A stretch of DNA of 47,480 nt from Bacteroidales bacterium UBA6431 (lineage in GTDB: Bacteria; Bacteroidota; Bacteroidia; Bacteroidales; UBA932). The stretch spans positions 1 to 47,480 of the forward strand of contig DJOT01000041.1 in NCBI GenBank assembly GCA_002439095.1, given 5' to 3'. The notes beneath the pieces are model-generated. The model made no database searches. It was not told the origin of the DNA and saw only the letters and a list, made by a program, of their open reading frames with translations. The position numbers and the translations under genes were made by a program. Positions 7,560 to 16,385 of the stretch are shown here, piece after piece. Numbering within the stretch: position 1 is the first letter of the stretch; every line of letters begins with the position of its first letter.

Positions 7560-8888
7560 ATGCAACAGCGTAAATTAAGTTTCTGGCAGATGTGGAACCT
7601 GAGCTTCGGTTTTTTCGGAGTCCAGATAGCCTATGCTCTCCAGAGCGCCAACATAAGCAGGATTTTCGCCACCCTCGGAGCCGATCCGCACCAGCTCAGC
7701 TTCTTCTGGATACTGCCCCCGCTGATGGGCATGATCGTCCAGCCGCTGATCGGAAAGTGGTCCGACAGGACATGGTGCAGGATGGGACGGCGCAAACCGT
7801 ACCTGCTCGCCGGGGCGGTGACGGCAGTAGCGGTGATGGCACTGCTTCCCAATGCCGGGAACCTGGATTTCTCCGCCCGTGTGTTCCTGGGGCTCAACGG
7901 GGCGATGTGGTTCGGCCTGTTCTCCCTGATTTTCCTTGATACATCCATCAATGTCGCGATGCAGCCGTTCAAGATGATGGTGGGCGACATGGTGGACGAG
8001 TCCCAGAAAGCTCAAGCCTATTCCATACAGTCCCTGCTCTGCAACGCAGGCAGTCTGGTCGGCTACCTCTTCCCTATTTTCTTCACCTGGATAGGCATAG
8101 CCAACACGGCCCCGAAAGGGCAGATACCGCCGTCCGTGATATGGAGTTTCTACTGCGGAGCGCTGATATTGATCGCCTGCGTGTTGTTCACTTTCCTGAA
8201 AGTCAAGGAGATGTCTCCGGCGGAGTATGCCAGTTTCCACGGGATTGACCCGCAGAAGCAGGACGCGTCCGGCACAGGGCTCGTGCAGCTGCTGCTCCAT
8301 GCCCCGAAGACATTCTGGACCGTGGGGCTGGTGCAGTTTTTCTGCTGGGCGGCGTTCATGTACATGTGGACCTACTCCAACGGAGCCGTGGCTCGCAACT
8401 GCTGGGACAGCACCGACCCTTCGTCGCCGGGATATCAGGCTGCCGGCAACTGGATAGGGGTGGCGTTTGCCGTGCAGGCTGTGGGCTCCATCATCTGGGC
8501 CCTCGTCATCCCGAGGTTCCGCTCGCTCAAGACCGCCTACGCCGTCAGCCTGCTCATCGGGGCAGCGGGGTTCATCTCCGTGGCGTTCGTCCATGACCAG
8601 TACCTGCTCCTCGGCTCATACCTGCTCATCGGGGCAGCCTGGGCCGCGATGCTCGCGATACCGTTCACCCTGCTGACCAACTCGCTCTCGGGAGAGCATC
8701 TCGGAAGCTATCTGGGCCTTTTCAACTGCACCATCTGCCTGCCGCAGATCGCGGCCGCCGCCCTGGGAGGCTGCATATTGAGACTCGTCGGCGGGGTGCA
8801 GGCCAACATGCTGATAATCGCAGGGGTGCTGCTCATCTGCGGATGCGCGGCCACAGCTCTCGTAAAAGAACACAACTCTAGTAACTAA
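7560..8888 (+). CDS. MFS sugar transporter (maltose/maltodextrin type, SLC45-like)
   Basis: A 442-residue inner-membrane protein with about 12 hydrophobic helices. The N-terminus (LSFWQMWNLSFGFFGVQIAY) and the loop SDRTWCRMGRRKPYLLAG between helices 2 and 3 match the SLC45/GPH-like major facilitators that are linked to Bacteroidota sus clusters and move maltose or short maltodextrins from periplasm to cytosol. The stop is 14 bases before the susC start, so it appears to be the first gene of the operon. No substrate residue can be named from sequence alone. The start ATG at 7560 fits the family length. Confidence 0.85.
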   Translation: MQQRKLSFWQMWNLSFGFFGVQIAYALQSANISRIFATLGADPHQLSFFWILPPLMGMIVQPLIGKWSDRTWCRMGRRKPYLLAGAVTAVAVMALLPNAGNLDFSARVFLGLNGAMWFGLFSLIFLDTSINVAMQPFKMMVGDMVDESQKAQAYSIQSLLCNAGSLVGYLFPIFFTWIGIANTAPKGQIPPSVIWSFYCGALILIACVLFTFLKVKEMSPAEYASFHGIDPQKQDASGTGLVQLLLHAPKTFWTVGLVQFFCWAAFMYMWTYSNGAVARNCWDSTDPSSPGYQAAGNWIGVAFAVQAVGSIIWALVIPRFRSLKTAYAVSLLIGAAGFISVAFVHDQYLLLGSYLLIGAAWAAMLAIPFTLLTNSLSGEHLGSYLGLFNCTICLPQIAAAALGGCILRLVGGVQANMLIIAGVLLICGCAATALVKEHNSSN

Positions 8889-8902
8889 CCATTCAATATC
8901 AA

Positions 8903-11900
8903 ATGAAAAGAATCCTAACTCTCCTTGCGGCAGCCGCCATCAGCGCGGTGATGTCCGCCAACGTATCGGCCCAGAGCGGCGGATACGAGGTCAAGGGCAC
9001 AGTTGCCGACCAGGCAGGGCCGGTCGTGGGGGCCACGGTGATGGAACCTGGCACCTCCACAGGCACAACCACAGATCTGGACGGCAATTTCAGCCTGAAA
9101 GTATCCTCAGCCTCCGCCACGGTGGAGGTCAGCTGCATCGGATACACCACCCTCACATTCAAGGCTTCCCAGCTTCCCGCCAGGATCGTCCTTAAGGAAG
9201 ACAGCGAATTCATCGACGAAGTCGTCGTGATCGGCTACGGCACAGTCCGCAAGAGCGACATGACCGGCTCCGTTTCGGCTGTCAAGGCCGATCAGCTCAA
9301 CAAGGGCGTCATCACATCCCCGGCCGACCTGCTCCAGGGCAAGACCGCCGGCGTGGTAGTGACCGCAGGGGACGGAGCCCCGGGCTCCAGCAGCACCATC
9401 CGCATCCGCGGCGGCTCATCCCTCAAGGCCAACAACAACCCTCTGGTGGTGGTGGACGGCCTGCCTCTGTCCGAGACCGCCATCAGCGGCGTGTCCGACG
9501 CGCTCGCTTCCATCAACCCCAACGACATCGAGACCTTCACCGTCCTCAAGGACGCCTCCGCCACCGCCATCTACGGTTCGAGGGCATCCAACGGCGTCAT
9601 CATGATCACGACCAAGAAAGGCTCCAAGACCAAGGGGCTGCACGTCAGCGCGGATGCCACGGTGTCCGTCAGCCAGAACACCAAGTATGTAGACGTGCTT
9701 GACGGGGACGGCATGCGCGAGATCATGAAGTGGTACCTCGGCGACCAGGGCGAGGCCTACAAGGCGCTCGGAAGCGAGAACACCGACTGGCAGAAAGAGA
9801 TCTTCCAGCTCGGAAAGAGCCTTGACGGCAACGTGGCCCTGTCAGGTAAAGTGGGGGGGTCACGACTGTTCAGCATGCCGTTCCGCGTATCGCTCGGCTA
9901 CCACAACCAGGATGGTACCCTCAAGACATCCAGCTTCAAACGCGAGACCCTCGCCCTCAACCTCACCCCAACCCTCTTTGACGAGCACCTCACCGTCAAC
10001 CTCAACGGCAAGGGGATGAACATGGACAACCGCTTCGCAAACCAGGACGCCATCGGCAACGCCGTCAAGATGGATCCGACCCAGCCTGTCTACGACAGCA
10101 GCGAGAACGGGCTCAACGGCCTGTTCTGGTGGAACAACGGCAAGGGCACCCCTACCATCGACAACGCCAACACCATGGCCATACAGAACCCTGTCGCGCT
10201 GCTCAACGACAAGAAAGACATTTCCAACGCCAAGCGCTTCATCGGCAACGCGCAGTTCAACTATAAGGTGCACGGACTCGAAGACCTCCAGCTCAACCTC
10301 AACCTCGGTCTGGACTGGTCCAAATCCAACGGCACCGTGGACATCACCCCTGGCTCGGAGCAGTCTTTCCACGCCAAGCAGCAGTCAGGCTCCGGCTCGC
10401 ACTCCGACTACAGCCAGAAGAAGATCGACAAGACCCTCGAGTTCTACGCCCAGTACAGCAAGCAGCTGGGCAAGCACAGCTTCAACGCCATGACGGGTTA
10501 CTCATGGCAGCACTTCTACAACGAGACCTTCAACGTGGCCTACAAGGCGGACGGCACTCTCCCGAGCGATGCAAGCTACTACCTGAGCAACCCTAACACA
10601 TTCAAGACAGAGTACTTCCTCGTGTCATTCTTCGGCAGGGTCAACTACAGCTGGGACGAAAGGCTCCTGCTCACAGCGACCCTCCGCAACGACGGAACCT
10701 CACGTTTCTCCAACAACAAGTGGGGTCTCTTCCCTTCCGTGGCCGCCAGCTACAACTTCGGCAAAGAGGACTTCGTCCGCGACAGCGACATCCTCTCGGC
10801 CCTCAAGCTCCGCCTCAGCTATGGACAGACCGGACAGCAGGATCTCCAGTCCGGCGACTACCCTACCCTGGCCTCATACAAGTACAACACCAACCAGTCG
10901 ATGTACCACTTCGGCCAGACCATGCTCATCCCTATCACCCCGCTCGGATACAACGCCGACCTGAAATGGGAGACCACCACGACCTACAATGTCGGTGTTG
11001 ACTACGGCTTCCTCTCCGACCGCATCAGCGGAAGCGTCGATCTGTACAAGCGCGACACCAAGGACCTGCTCAACCGCACACCTGTGGCTGCCGGGGCCAA
11101 CCTGTCCAACTATCTTGACGCCAACATCGGAAACCTGACCAACAAGGGTTTGGAGTTCGAAATCAACGCCATCCCTGTCCAGACACGCGACTGGAGCTGG
11201 ACCCTCGGCTTCAACGCATCCTACAACAAGACAGTCATCACCAAGCTCACCACCGATGACGAGCGCGCCGACTACTACGGCATCACCACGGGCGGCATCT
11301 CCGGAGGCACCGGCAACACCATCCAGGTGCACCAGACCGGACACGCCCCGAACTCTTTCTTCGTATACCAGCAGGTGTACGACACCGACGGCAACCCTAT
11401 CGAAGGAGCATACGTGGACCGCAACGGGGACGGCAAGATCAACACAGCCGACAAGTACTGCTATAAAAAGGCCGCTCCGGACTGGACATTCGGATTCAAC
11501 ACCTCCCTCTCTTACAAGGAGTGGACTCTCGCCATGAGCGCACACGCCAATGTCGGCAACTATGTCTACAACAACGTGGAGTCCGACTGCGACCTGCTCA
11601 CCGACCTCTGGGCCAACGGCTTCGTCAGCAACCGCTACCACACCGCGCAGAGCCACAATTTTGCCAGTTTCGGCCAGTATTTCTCCGACCTCTATGTGCA
11701 GGACGCCTCATTCCTGAAGATCGACAACATCACCCTGAGCCGCAGCTTCAGCCTCAACAAGGGAAAGGCTGTCCCGATGAGTTTCAACGTCTTCGCCACT
11801 GTGCAGAACGTCGCCTGCCTCACCGGCTACGACGGCATCGACCCGGAAATCTTCTCCGGCATTGACAACAACATGTACCCGAGGCCACGCACCTGGATAC

Positions 11901-11923
11901 TTGGTGTCAAGTTCAACTTCTAA
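8903..11923 (+). CDS. susC: SusC-like TonB-dependent outer-membrane transporter
   Basis: A 1006-residue outer-membrane receptor. Residues 1-24 are a Sec signal ending in ANVSAQ. A carboxypeptidase-D regulatory-like domain follows (about 28-105, with GPVVGATVMEPGTSTGTTTD). After EVVVIGYGTVRKSDMTGSVS, the typical SusC TonB-box/linker, comes the plug (about 115-235, with IRIRGGSSL, NNPLVVVDGLP and YGSRASNGVIMITTKKG), then the 22-strand barrel ending in the terminal Phe of LGVKFNF. It imports oligosaccharides captured by SusD, driven by TonB-ExbBD; a tonB gene lies at the right end of the window. The setting among amylases indicates starch or maltooligosaccharides. The coding strand is strongly C-rich. 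Confidence 0.95.
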   Translation: MKRILTLLAAAAISAVMSANVSAQSGGYEVKGTVADQAGPVVGATVMEPGTSTGTTTDLDGNFSLKVSSASATVEVSCIGYTTLTFKASQLPARIVLKEDSEFIDEVVVIGYGTVRKSDMTGSVSAVKADQLNKGVITSPADLLQGKTAGVVVTAGDGAPGSSSTIRIRGGSSLKANNNPLVVVDGLPLSETAISGVSDALASINPNDIETFTVLKDASATAIYGSRASNGVIMITTKKGSKTKGLHVSADATVSVSQNTKYVDVLDGDGMREIMKWYLGDQGEAYKALGSENTDWQKEIFQLGKSLDGNVALSGKVGGSRLFSMPFRVSLGYHNQDGTLKTSSFKRETLALNLTPTLFDEHLTVNLNGKGMNMDNRFANQDAIGNAVKMDPTQPVYDSSENGLNGLFWWNNGKGTPTIDNANTMAIQNPVALLNDKKDISNAKRFIGNAQFNYKVHGLEDLQLNLNLGLDWSKSNGTVDITPGSEQSFHAKQQSGSGSHSDYSQKKIDKTLEFYAQYSKQLGKHSFNAMTGYSWQHFYNETFNVAYKADGTLPSDASYYLSNPNTFKTEYFLVSFFGRVNYSWDERLLLTATLRNDGTSRFSNNKWGLFPSVAASYNFGKEDFVRDSDILSALKLRLSYGQTGQQDLQSGDYPTLASYKYNTNQSMYHFGQTMLIPITPLGYNADLKWETTTTYNVGVDYGFLSDRISGSVDLYKRDTKDLLNRTPVAAGANLSNYLDANIGNLTNKGLEFEINAIPVQTRDWSWTLGFNASYNKTVITKLTTDDERADYYGITTGGISGGTGNTIQVHQTGHAPNSFFVYQQVYDTDGNPIEGAYVDRNGDGKINTADKYCYKKAAPDWTFGFNTSLSYKEWTLAMSAHANVGNYVYNNVESDCDLLTDLWANGFVSNRYHTAQSHNFASFGQYFSDLYVQDASFLKIDNITLSRSFSLNKGKAVPMSFNVFATVQNVACLTGYDGIDPEIFSGIDNNMYPRPRTWILGVKFNF

Positions 11924-11935
11924 TCATCGAAAACA

Positions 11936-13543
11936 ATGAAAAAGATAAAGATAATATCTCTGGCCCTTGCGGCCTGTCTGACGGGAGGCCTCGCCTCCTC
12001 CTGCGTCGACGACCTCAACGTCACGCCGATCGACCCCAACACCGTCCTTCCGGAGGATGTCCTCAACAGCCAGGACGCGTTCACTGCCCTGCTCTCCAAA
12101 TGCTATCAGGGACTTTCCTGCTCGGCATCCGACGGTCCGGACAGCGACCCTGACATCGAGGGCGTGGACGGCGGATACGGACAATACATGAGAGCCCTGT
12201 TCAACATGCAGGAACTCACCACCGATGTGGCCACATGCTGCTGGAACGACGGCAACCTCTTCGATGTCCACAACCTGACCTGGAACTCCTCCAACGAGTT
12301 CGTGCTGTCGATGTACTACCGCATCTTCTTCCAGATAAGCCTCTGCAACGAGTTCATCCGCCGCTCCAACGCCACGGAGATCAGCGGATATGACCTCAAA
12401 GCTGCGTATATAGCCGAGGCTCGTGCGCTCAGGCTCTTCAGCTACTACCACGCCATCGACATGTTCGGCAACGTGCCTTTCTCCACCGAGAACGACTCCG
12501 TAGGCTCCACCGGGCCTCAGCAGATCTCACGTCCGGACCTTTTCGCCTGGATGGAGACAGAAGCTCTTGACCTGCTGAACGGGACCGACCTCGCCGAGCC
12601 GGGCAAGAACGAATACGGCCGCTGCGACAAGGGACTCGTGCAGATGATCCTCGCCAAACTCTACCTCAACGCCGAGGTATGGGCCGGAACCCCGAGATAT
12701 GAGGACGCCGCAAAAGTATGCCAGCAGATCATCAGCGAATACCCTCTGCACACCACGAGCAGCGGCAAGTACAGCGCATGGCAGGAGCTCTTCTGCGCTG
12801 ACAACCACCTCTGGACAGCCAACACCACATATAGTGGTGACGAGATCATCTTCGCCGTCGAGCAGGACGGCATCCTGACCCGCTCCTACGGCTGCACCAA
12901 CTTCCTGATCTTCGCAAGCACCGGCGCAAAGAAGCCTATGGACGCTTCCGCCATCGGCATCAGCTCCGGATGGGGCGGACTCTCGCTGACAGGAGCATTC
13001 ACCAGCAAGTTCGAGGACGGCGATGCACGCGCCACATTCTTCAAAGATCCTCAGTACGAGCAGTATATCGATGCTCTCCGCCGAGAGTCTGACAGCTGGT
13101 CAAACGGCTGGAAGTCCATGAAGTTCCTCAACATCAACCATGACGGAAGCGCGGCCCAGAACGCCGGCTTCGTGGACACTGACTGGCCTGTATTCCGCAG
13201 CGCTGACGCATACCTCATGTATGCCGAGTGCGCAGCCCGCGGAGCCGCCGACAAGGCTTTGGGACAGGAGTACCTCAACGCCGTACGCTCAAGAGCCGGA
13301 GTGGGATCTCTCACCCTCACCCTTGACAACATCATCGACGAGCGCGCCCGCGAGCTCTACTACGAGGGCTTCCGTCGTCAGGATCTCATCCGTTTCGGCC
13401 TCTTCACATCTGACAAATACCTTTGGGAGTTCAAGGGCGGAGTCAGGGAAGGCAAGGCGGTAGACGATCACTTCAACCTCTTCCCTCTCACTGCGGGAGA
13501 TGTCAACGCCAACGGCAACCTCAAACAGAACCCTGGATATTAG
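11936..13543 (+). CDS. susD: SusD/RagB-family starch-binding lipoprotein
   Basis: A 535-residue surface lipoprotein with signal sequence and lipobox LASSC (C23). The RagB/SusD fold is indicated by N-terminal DLNVTPIDPNTVLPEDVLNS, by LRLFSYYHAIDMFGNVPF and by the C-terminal ARELYYEGFRRQDLIRFG, the common family signature. SusD closes over the SusC barrel and binds glucan. It begins 12 bases after the susC stop and is followed after 6 bases by the SusE-like gene, so the three are cotranscribed. Confidence 0.95.
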   Translation: MKKIKIISLALAACLTGGLASSCVDDLNVTPIDPNTVLPEDVLNSQDAFTALLSKCYQGLSCSASDGPDSDPDIEGVDGGYGQYMRALFNMQELTTDVATCCWNDGNLFDVHNLTWNSSNEFVLSMYYRIFFQISLCNEFIRRSNATEISGYDLKAAYIAEARALRLFSYYHAIDMFGNVPFSTENDSVGSTGPQQISRPDLFAWMETEALDLLNGTDLAEPGKNEYGRCDKGLVQMILAKLYLNAEVWAGTPRYEDAAKVCQQIISEYPLHTTSSGKYSAWQELFCADNHLWTANTTYSGDEIIFAVEQDGILTRSYGCTNFLIFASTGAKKPMDASAIGISSGWGGLSLTGAFTSKFEDGDARATFFKDPQYEQYIDALRRESDSWSNGWKSMKFLNINHDGSAAQNAGFVDTDWPVFRSADAYLMYAECAARGAADKALGQEYLNAVRSRAGVGSLTLTLDNIIDERARELYYEGFRRQDLIRFGLFTSDKYLWEFKGGVREGKAVDDHFNLFPLTAGDVNANGNLKQNPGY

Positions 13544-13549
13544 AATACA

Positions 13550-14662
13550 ATGAAAAAGTTTATATACAGCACTTTGGCACTTTTCGCCGGTCTCTGCGCC
13601 GTCTCATGCACGCAGAGTGAAGAACTTGCCACTTACGACCCGGACAAGGTCGTCGCGCCGACGCTGGGCAATGTCAGCGGCATCAGCCTCTCCGCCGACG
13701 GAGCTGACGTGACCATAGAATTCGGCAAGGCCGATTTCGGACTGTCCGCCTCCGACACCTACACCCTCTACGCCTCATCATCCGAGTCTTTCGACAAGGT
13801 TGAAAAAGTAGGGGCCACCATAGCTGACGGAAAGATCACCATCAAACAGTCAGCGCTCAACAGCCTCATCCTCAACCTTGAAGGACAGCCAGGAGAGTCA
13901 TTCACCCTCTACCTGAGGCTCTCAGGCTTCATGACCAACGACAAGAACTCGGCGATTGAAAAAACCGTGTCGTATTCCAACATCGTCTCTGCCGCGTTCG
14001 TGCCTTACAACCAGAACGTTCTCGACAAGGATGCCTATGAGCACATCTGGGTGCAGGGCTCCTACTGCGACTGGTCGCATGACAAGAGCCAGTTCCTGTA
14101 CAACTACAGCAAGGACGGGGTGAAATACACCGGAGTGATCGACTTCGGCAGCAAGGCCTCCGAGGGCATCAAGTTCACCGGAGTCGGCTCATGGGACGAC
14201 GCCACCAACTGGGGCTCTGCCGACAGCGGCGAGGAGGCTGAAGCCGGCACGATACAGCTTGTCACCGGAAGCAACTCCAAGAACATAGTCTGCTACAGCA
14301 AGCGCTTCTACATGTTCTCATTTGACCGCAAGACGCTCGTACTCACCAAAGAGTGGGGCATCAACAGCATAGGCATCGTGGGCACCATCAACGGATGGGG
14401 AGGCACCCCGGACATAGAGATGAACTACAACAAAGACTATGTCCGCTTCTGGGCCGACCTCGAGACGACCCAGGACGAGGAAGTCAAGCTCCGCGCCGAC
14501 TCCGACTGGGCCCTCAACTGGGGCGTGGACGGCAAGGAGGGAGGCGACAACATAAAGCTCGCCCCTGGCAAGTACCGCGTCTACCTCGACCTCAACAAGG
14601 GAACCCTTGAGTTCAACGAGAAGATGTTCGGCAAGGAAGAACCGACAGCCGACAGCAAATAG
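13550..14662 (+). CDS. susE: SusE-like surface starch-binding lipoprotein
   Basis: A 370-residue lipoprotein with lipobox Cys at residue 20 (AVSC). Residues 25-140 match the SusE N-terminal domain, an immunoglobulin-like fold with the pattern NVSGISLSADGADVTIEFGK. Two repeat-like starch-binding modules follow: one with HIWVQGSYCDWSH and a Trp-rich loop, about 155-260, and a second with IGIVGTINGWGGTPD, about 265-360. In Bacteroides thetaiotaomicron SusE and SusF both hold starch at the surface. Here only one such gene is present, so it probably takes both roles. Exposed Trp and Tyr residues are frequent, as expected for glucan binding. Confidence 0.85.
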   Translation: MKKFIYSTLALFAGLCAVSCTQSEELATYDPDKVVAPTLGNVSGISLSADGADVTIEFGKADFGLSASDTYTLYASSSESFDKVEKVGATIADGKITIKQSALNSLILNLEGQPGESFTLYLRLSGFMTNDKNSAIEKTVSYSNIVSAAFVPYNQNVLDKDAYEHIWVQGSYCDWSHDKSQFLYNYSKDGVKYTGVIDFGSKASEGIKFTGVGSWDDATNWGSADSGEEAEAGTIQLVTGSNSKNIVCYSKRFYMFSFDRKTLVLTKEWGINSIGIVGTINGWGGTPDIEMNYNKDYVRFWADLETTQDEEVKLRADSDWALNWGVDGKEGGDNIKLAPGKYRVYLDLNKGTLEFNEKMFGKEEPTADSK

Positions 14663-14675
14663 TTTTCTTTTTTCG

Positions 14676-14715
14676 GATGCGTCCGGGCCGATAACCCGGA
14701 TGCATCTGATTTTAT
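14676..14715 (+). terminator. Hairpin between susE and the amylase gene
   Basis: A 12-bp stem (14676-14687 with 14695-14706, one G-T pair) with a 7-base loop is followed by a short T-rich stretch. It lies 13 bases after the susE stop and 21 before the amylase start. It is a likely partial terminator or mRNA-processing/stability hairpin that lowers enzyme expression relative to susCDE. A weak -7-like TATCTTTA at 14716-14723 follows, without a good -33 box. Confidence 0.65.
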
Positions 14716-14727
14716 TATCTTTACACC

Positions 14728-16368
14728 ATGATAAGATTCCGTTTTTCCCTTGCTCTTCTGCTTGCGCTCTCTCTTCTCTTCGCGGGCTGCGACAAGAAAG
14801 GCGCCGCTCCAGTGGAGCCGCCCGTCCCGCAGATTCCGGACAGGACCGGAGAGTCCGGCATCAGCTACCAGATCCTCGTCTATTCTTTTGCGGACAGCGA
14901 CTCTGACGGCTGCGGAGATTTCAAAGGCATAGAGCAGAGGCTTGACTACCTCAAGCAGATGGGGGTGCAGGCCCTGTGGCTCTCGCCCATCCACAAAGCG
15001 GCATCTTATCACGGATATGACGTGCTCGACTACTCGAGCATCGACCCGGATTTCGGAAGCGAAGAGGATTTCAAATCCCTGCTGGACGCGGCCCACGCCA
15101 AAGGAATCAAGATCTACTTAGACTACGTGCTCAACCACACGTCCAGAGACCACCAGTGGTTTCTGGACGCCAAGTCCGGCCCGGACAGCAGATTCCGGGA
15201 CTGGTACATATTCTCCGACAGCCCGCAGGAAGACATAAGGGACGGGAAGATAGCCATGATCTCCACAGAGGGCGGTGCCGGTTATGACCGGGGGCAGTGG
15301 TTTCCCGCAGGGACAGGCTCCACCATGTACCACTCGCACTTCTGGACAGACTGGTTCGCCGACCTCAACTACGGCCCGGCCTCCAGCTGCGAGGAATCCG
15401 GGCCTTTCAAGGCAGTATGCGAGTCTGCCGACAAGTGGATAAGGCTCGGCGTGGACGGGTTCCGCCTGGATGCTGTCAAGCACATCTACCACAACGCCCG
15501 CTCGGACGAGAATCCGATATTTCTCAAGAAATTCTACGACCACTGCAACGCGACCTACAAGGCTTCAGGCGGCAGCGGCGACTTCTACATGGTCGGGGAA
15601 CATTTCAGCGCCGCCTCCGAAGTGGCCCCATACTATAAGGGCCTGCCGGCCTTTTTTGAATTCAGTTTCTGGTGGACACTCAAGGATGCCATCAACAGCG
15701 GGCGCGGCGGCTCTTTCGTGGGCGACATCCAGGGATTCACCTCACAATACGCCAAATACAGGCCCGACTACATCGAAGCCACAAAGCTCTCCAACCACGA
15801 TGAGGACAGGGCAGGCAACGACCTCGGCAGGGACCGCAGCAAGATGAAGCTCGCCGGCGCGGTGCTCCTGACCGCCGGAGGACAGCCATATATCTATCAG
15901 GGCGAGGAACTCGGCTACTGGGGAAGCAAGTCAGGCGGAGACGAATTTGTGCGCACTCCTATAATGTGGACCTCGGACGGCTCGGGACTCGCATCCGCAA
16001 GGCTCACGGGCAAGATTGACAACTCGATGCTGACCGGCGAAATCTCCGTGGAGAAGCAGGAGCAGGACAGCGGGTCCGTACTCTCCCTCTACCGCAAATT
16101 CGGAGAACTCCGTGACCGCTACAAAGCCCTGGCCAAAGGCAGCTTCGAATACTGCCCGGCCGCCGCGGCAAACCCTTCCGCTGCGGCATGGTACCGCGAA
16201 TACGACGGGCAGCGCATCCTCGTGGTGCACAACTTCGGCCCGGGCCTTGTCAATATCACTTTCTCCTCAGACAAACTTGACAACATGATCGGCTCCAACG
16301 GCAGCGCCTCCGTCAAAGGGGAAAGACTCAGTCTCGGAGCATATTCTTCAGCCATGTTCCTGCAATGA
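14728..16368 (+). CDS. SusG-like alpha-amylase lipoprotein (GH13)
   Basis: A 546-residue enzyme with a lipoprotein signal (LLFAGC, C21). The GH13 (beta/alpha)8 barrel starts near residue 45 (SYQILVYSFADSDSDGCGD). Catalytic residues are all present: nucleophile D248 in GFRLDAVKH, acid/base E291 in VGEHF and transition-state Asp D358 in LSNHDED. The invariant YHGYDVLDY and DYVLNHTS motifs are also visible. A short beta domain closes the protein. As a predicted lipoprotein in a sus operon it should cut starch at the cell surface, like SusG, although no CBM58 insertion is obvious. Its TGA overlaps a possible ATG of the next gene. Confidence 0.9.
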   Translation: MIRFRFSLALLLALSLLFAGCDKKGAAPVEPPVPQIPDRTGESGISYQILVYSFADSDSDGCGDFKGIEQRLDYLKQMGVQALWLSPIHKAASYHGYDVLDYSSIDPDFGSEEDFKSLLDAAHAKGIKIYLDYVLNHTSRDHQWFLDAKSGPDSRFRDWYIFSDSPQEDIRDGKIAMISTEGGAGYDRGQWFPAGTGSTMYHSHFWTDWFADLNYGPASSCEESGPFKAVCESADKWIRLGVDGFRLDAVKHIYHNARSDENPIFLKKFYDHCNATYKASGGSGDFYMVGEHFSAASEVAPYYKGLPAFFEFSFWWTLKDAINSGRGGSFVGDIQGFTSQYAKYRPDYIEATKLSNHDEDRAGNDLGRDRSKMKLAGAVLLTAGGQPYIYQGEELGYWGSKSGGDEFVRTPIMWTSDGSGLASARLTGKIDNSMLTGEISVEKQEQDSGSVLSLYRKFGELRDRYKALAKGSFEYCPAAAANPSAAAWYREYDGQRILVVHNFGPGLVNITFSSDKLDNMIGSNGSASVKGERLSLGAYSSAMFLQ

Positions 16369-16385
16369 CAATAAACACCAAGACA

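Noticed and set aside
9292..9570. Minus-strand open frames within susC and other sus genes
   Set aside because: Long antisense frames are expected in GC-rich coding DNA with C-biased third positions; none has a recognisable domain.
13550..14727. A missing or broken susF after susE
   Set aside because: No remnant of a second SusE/SusF-type protein is visible; the hairpin and the amylase gene follow directly.
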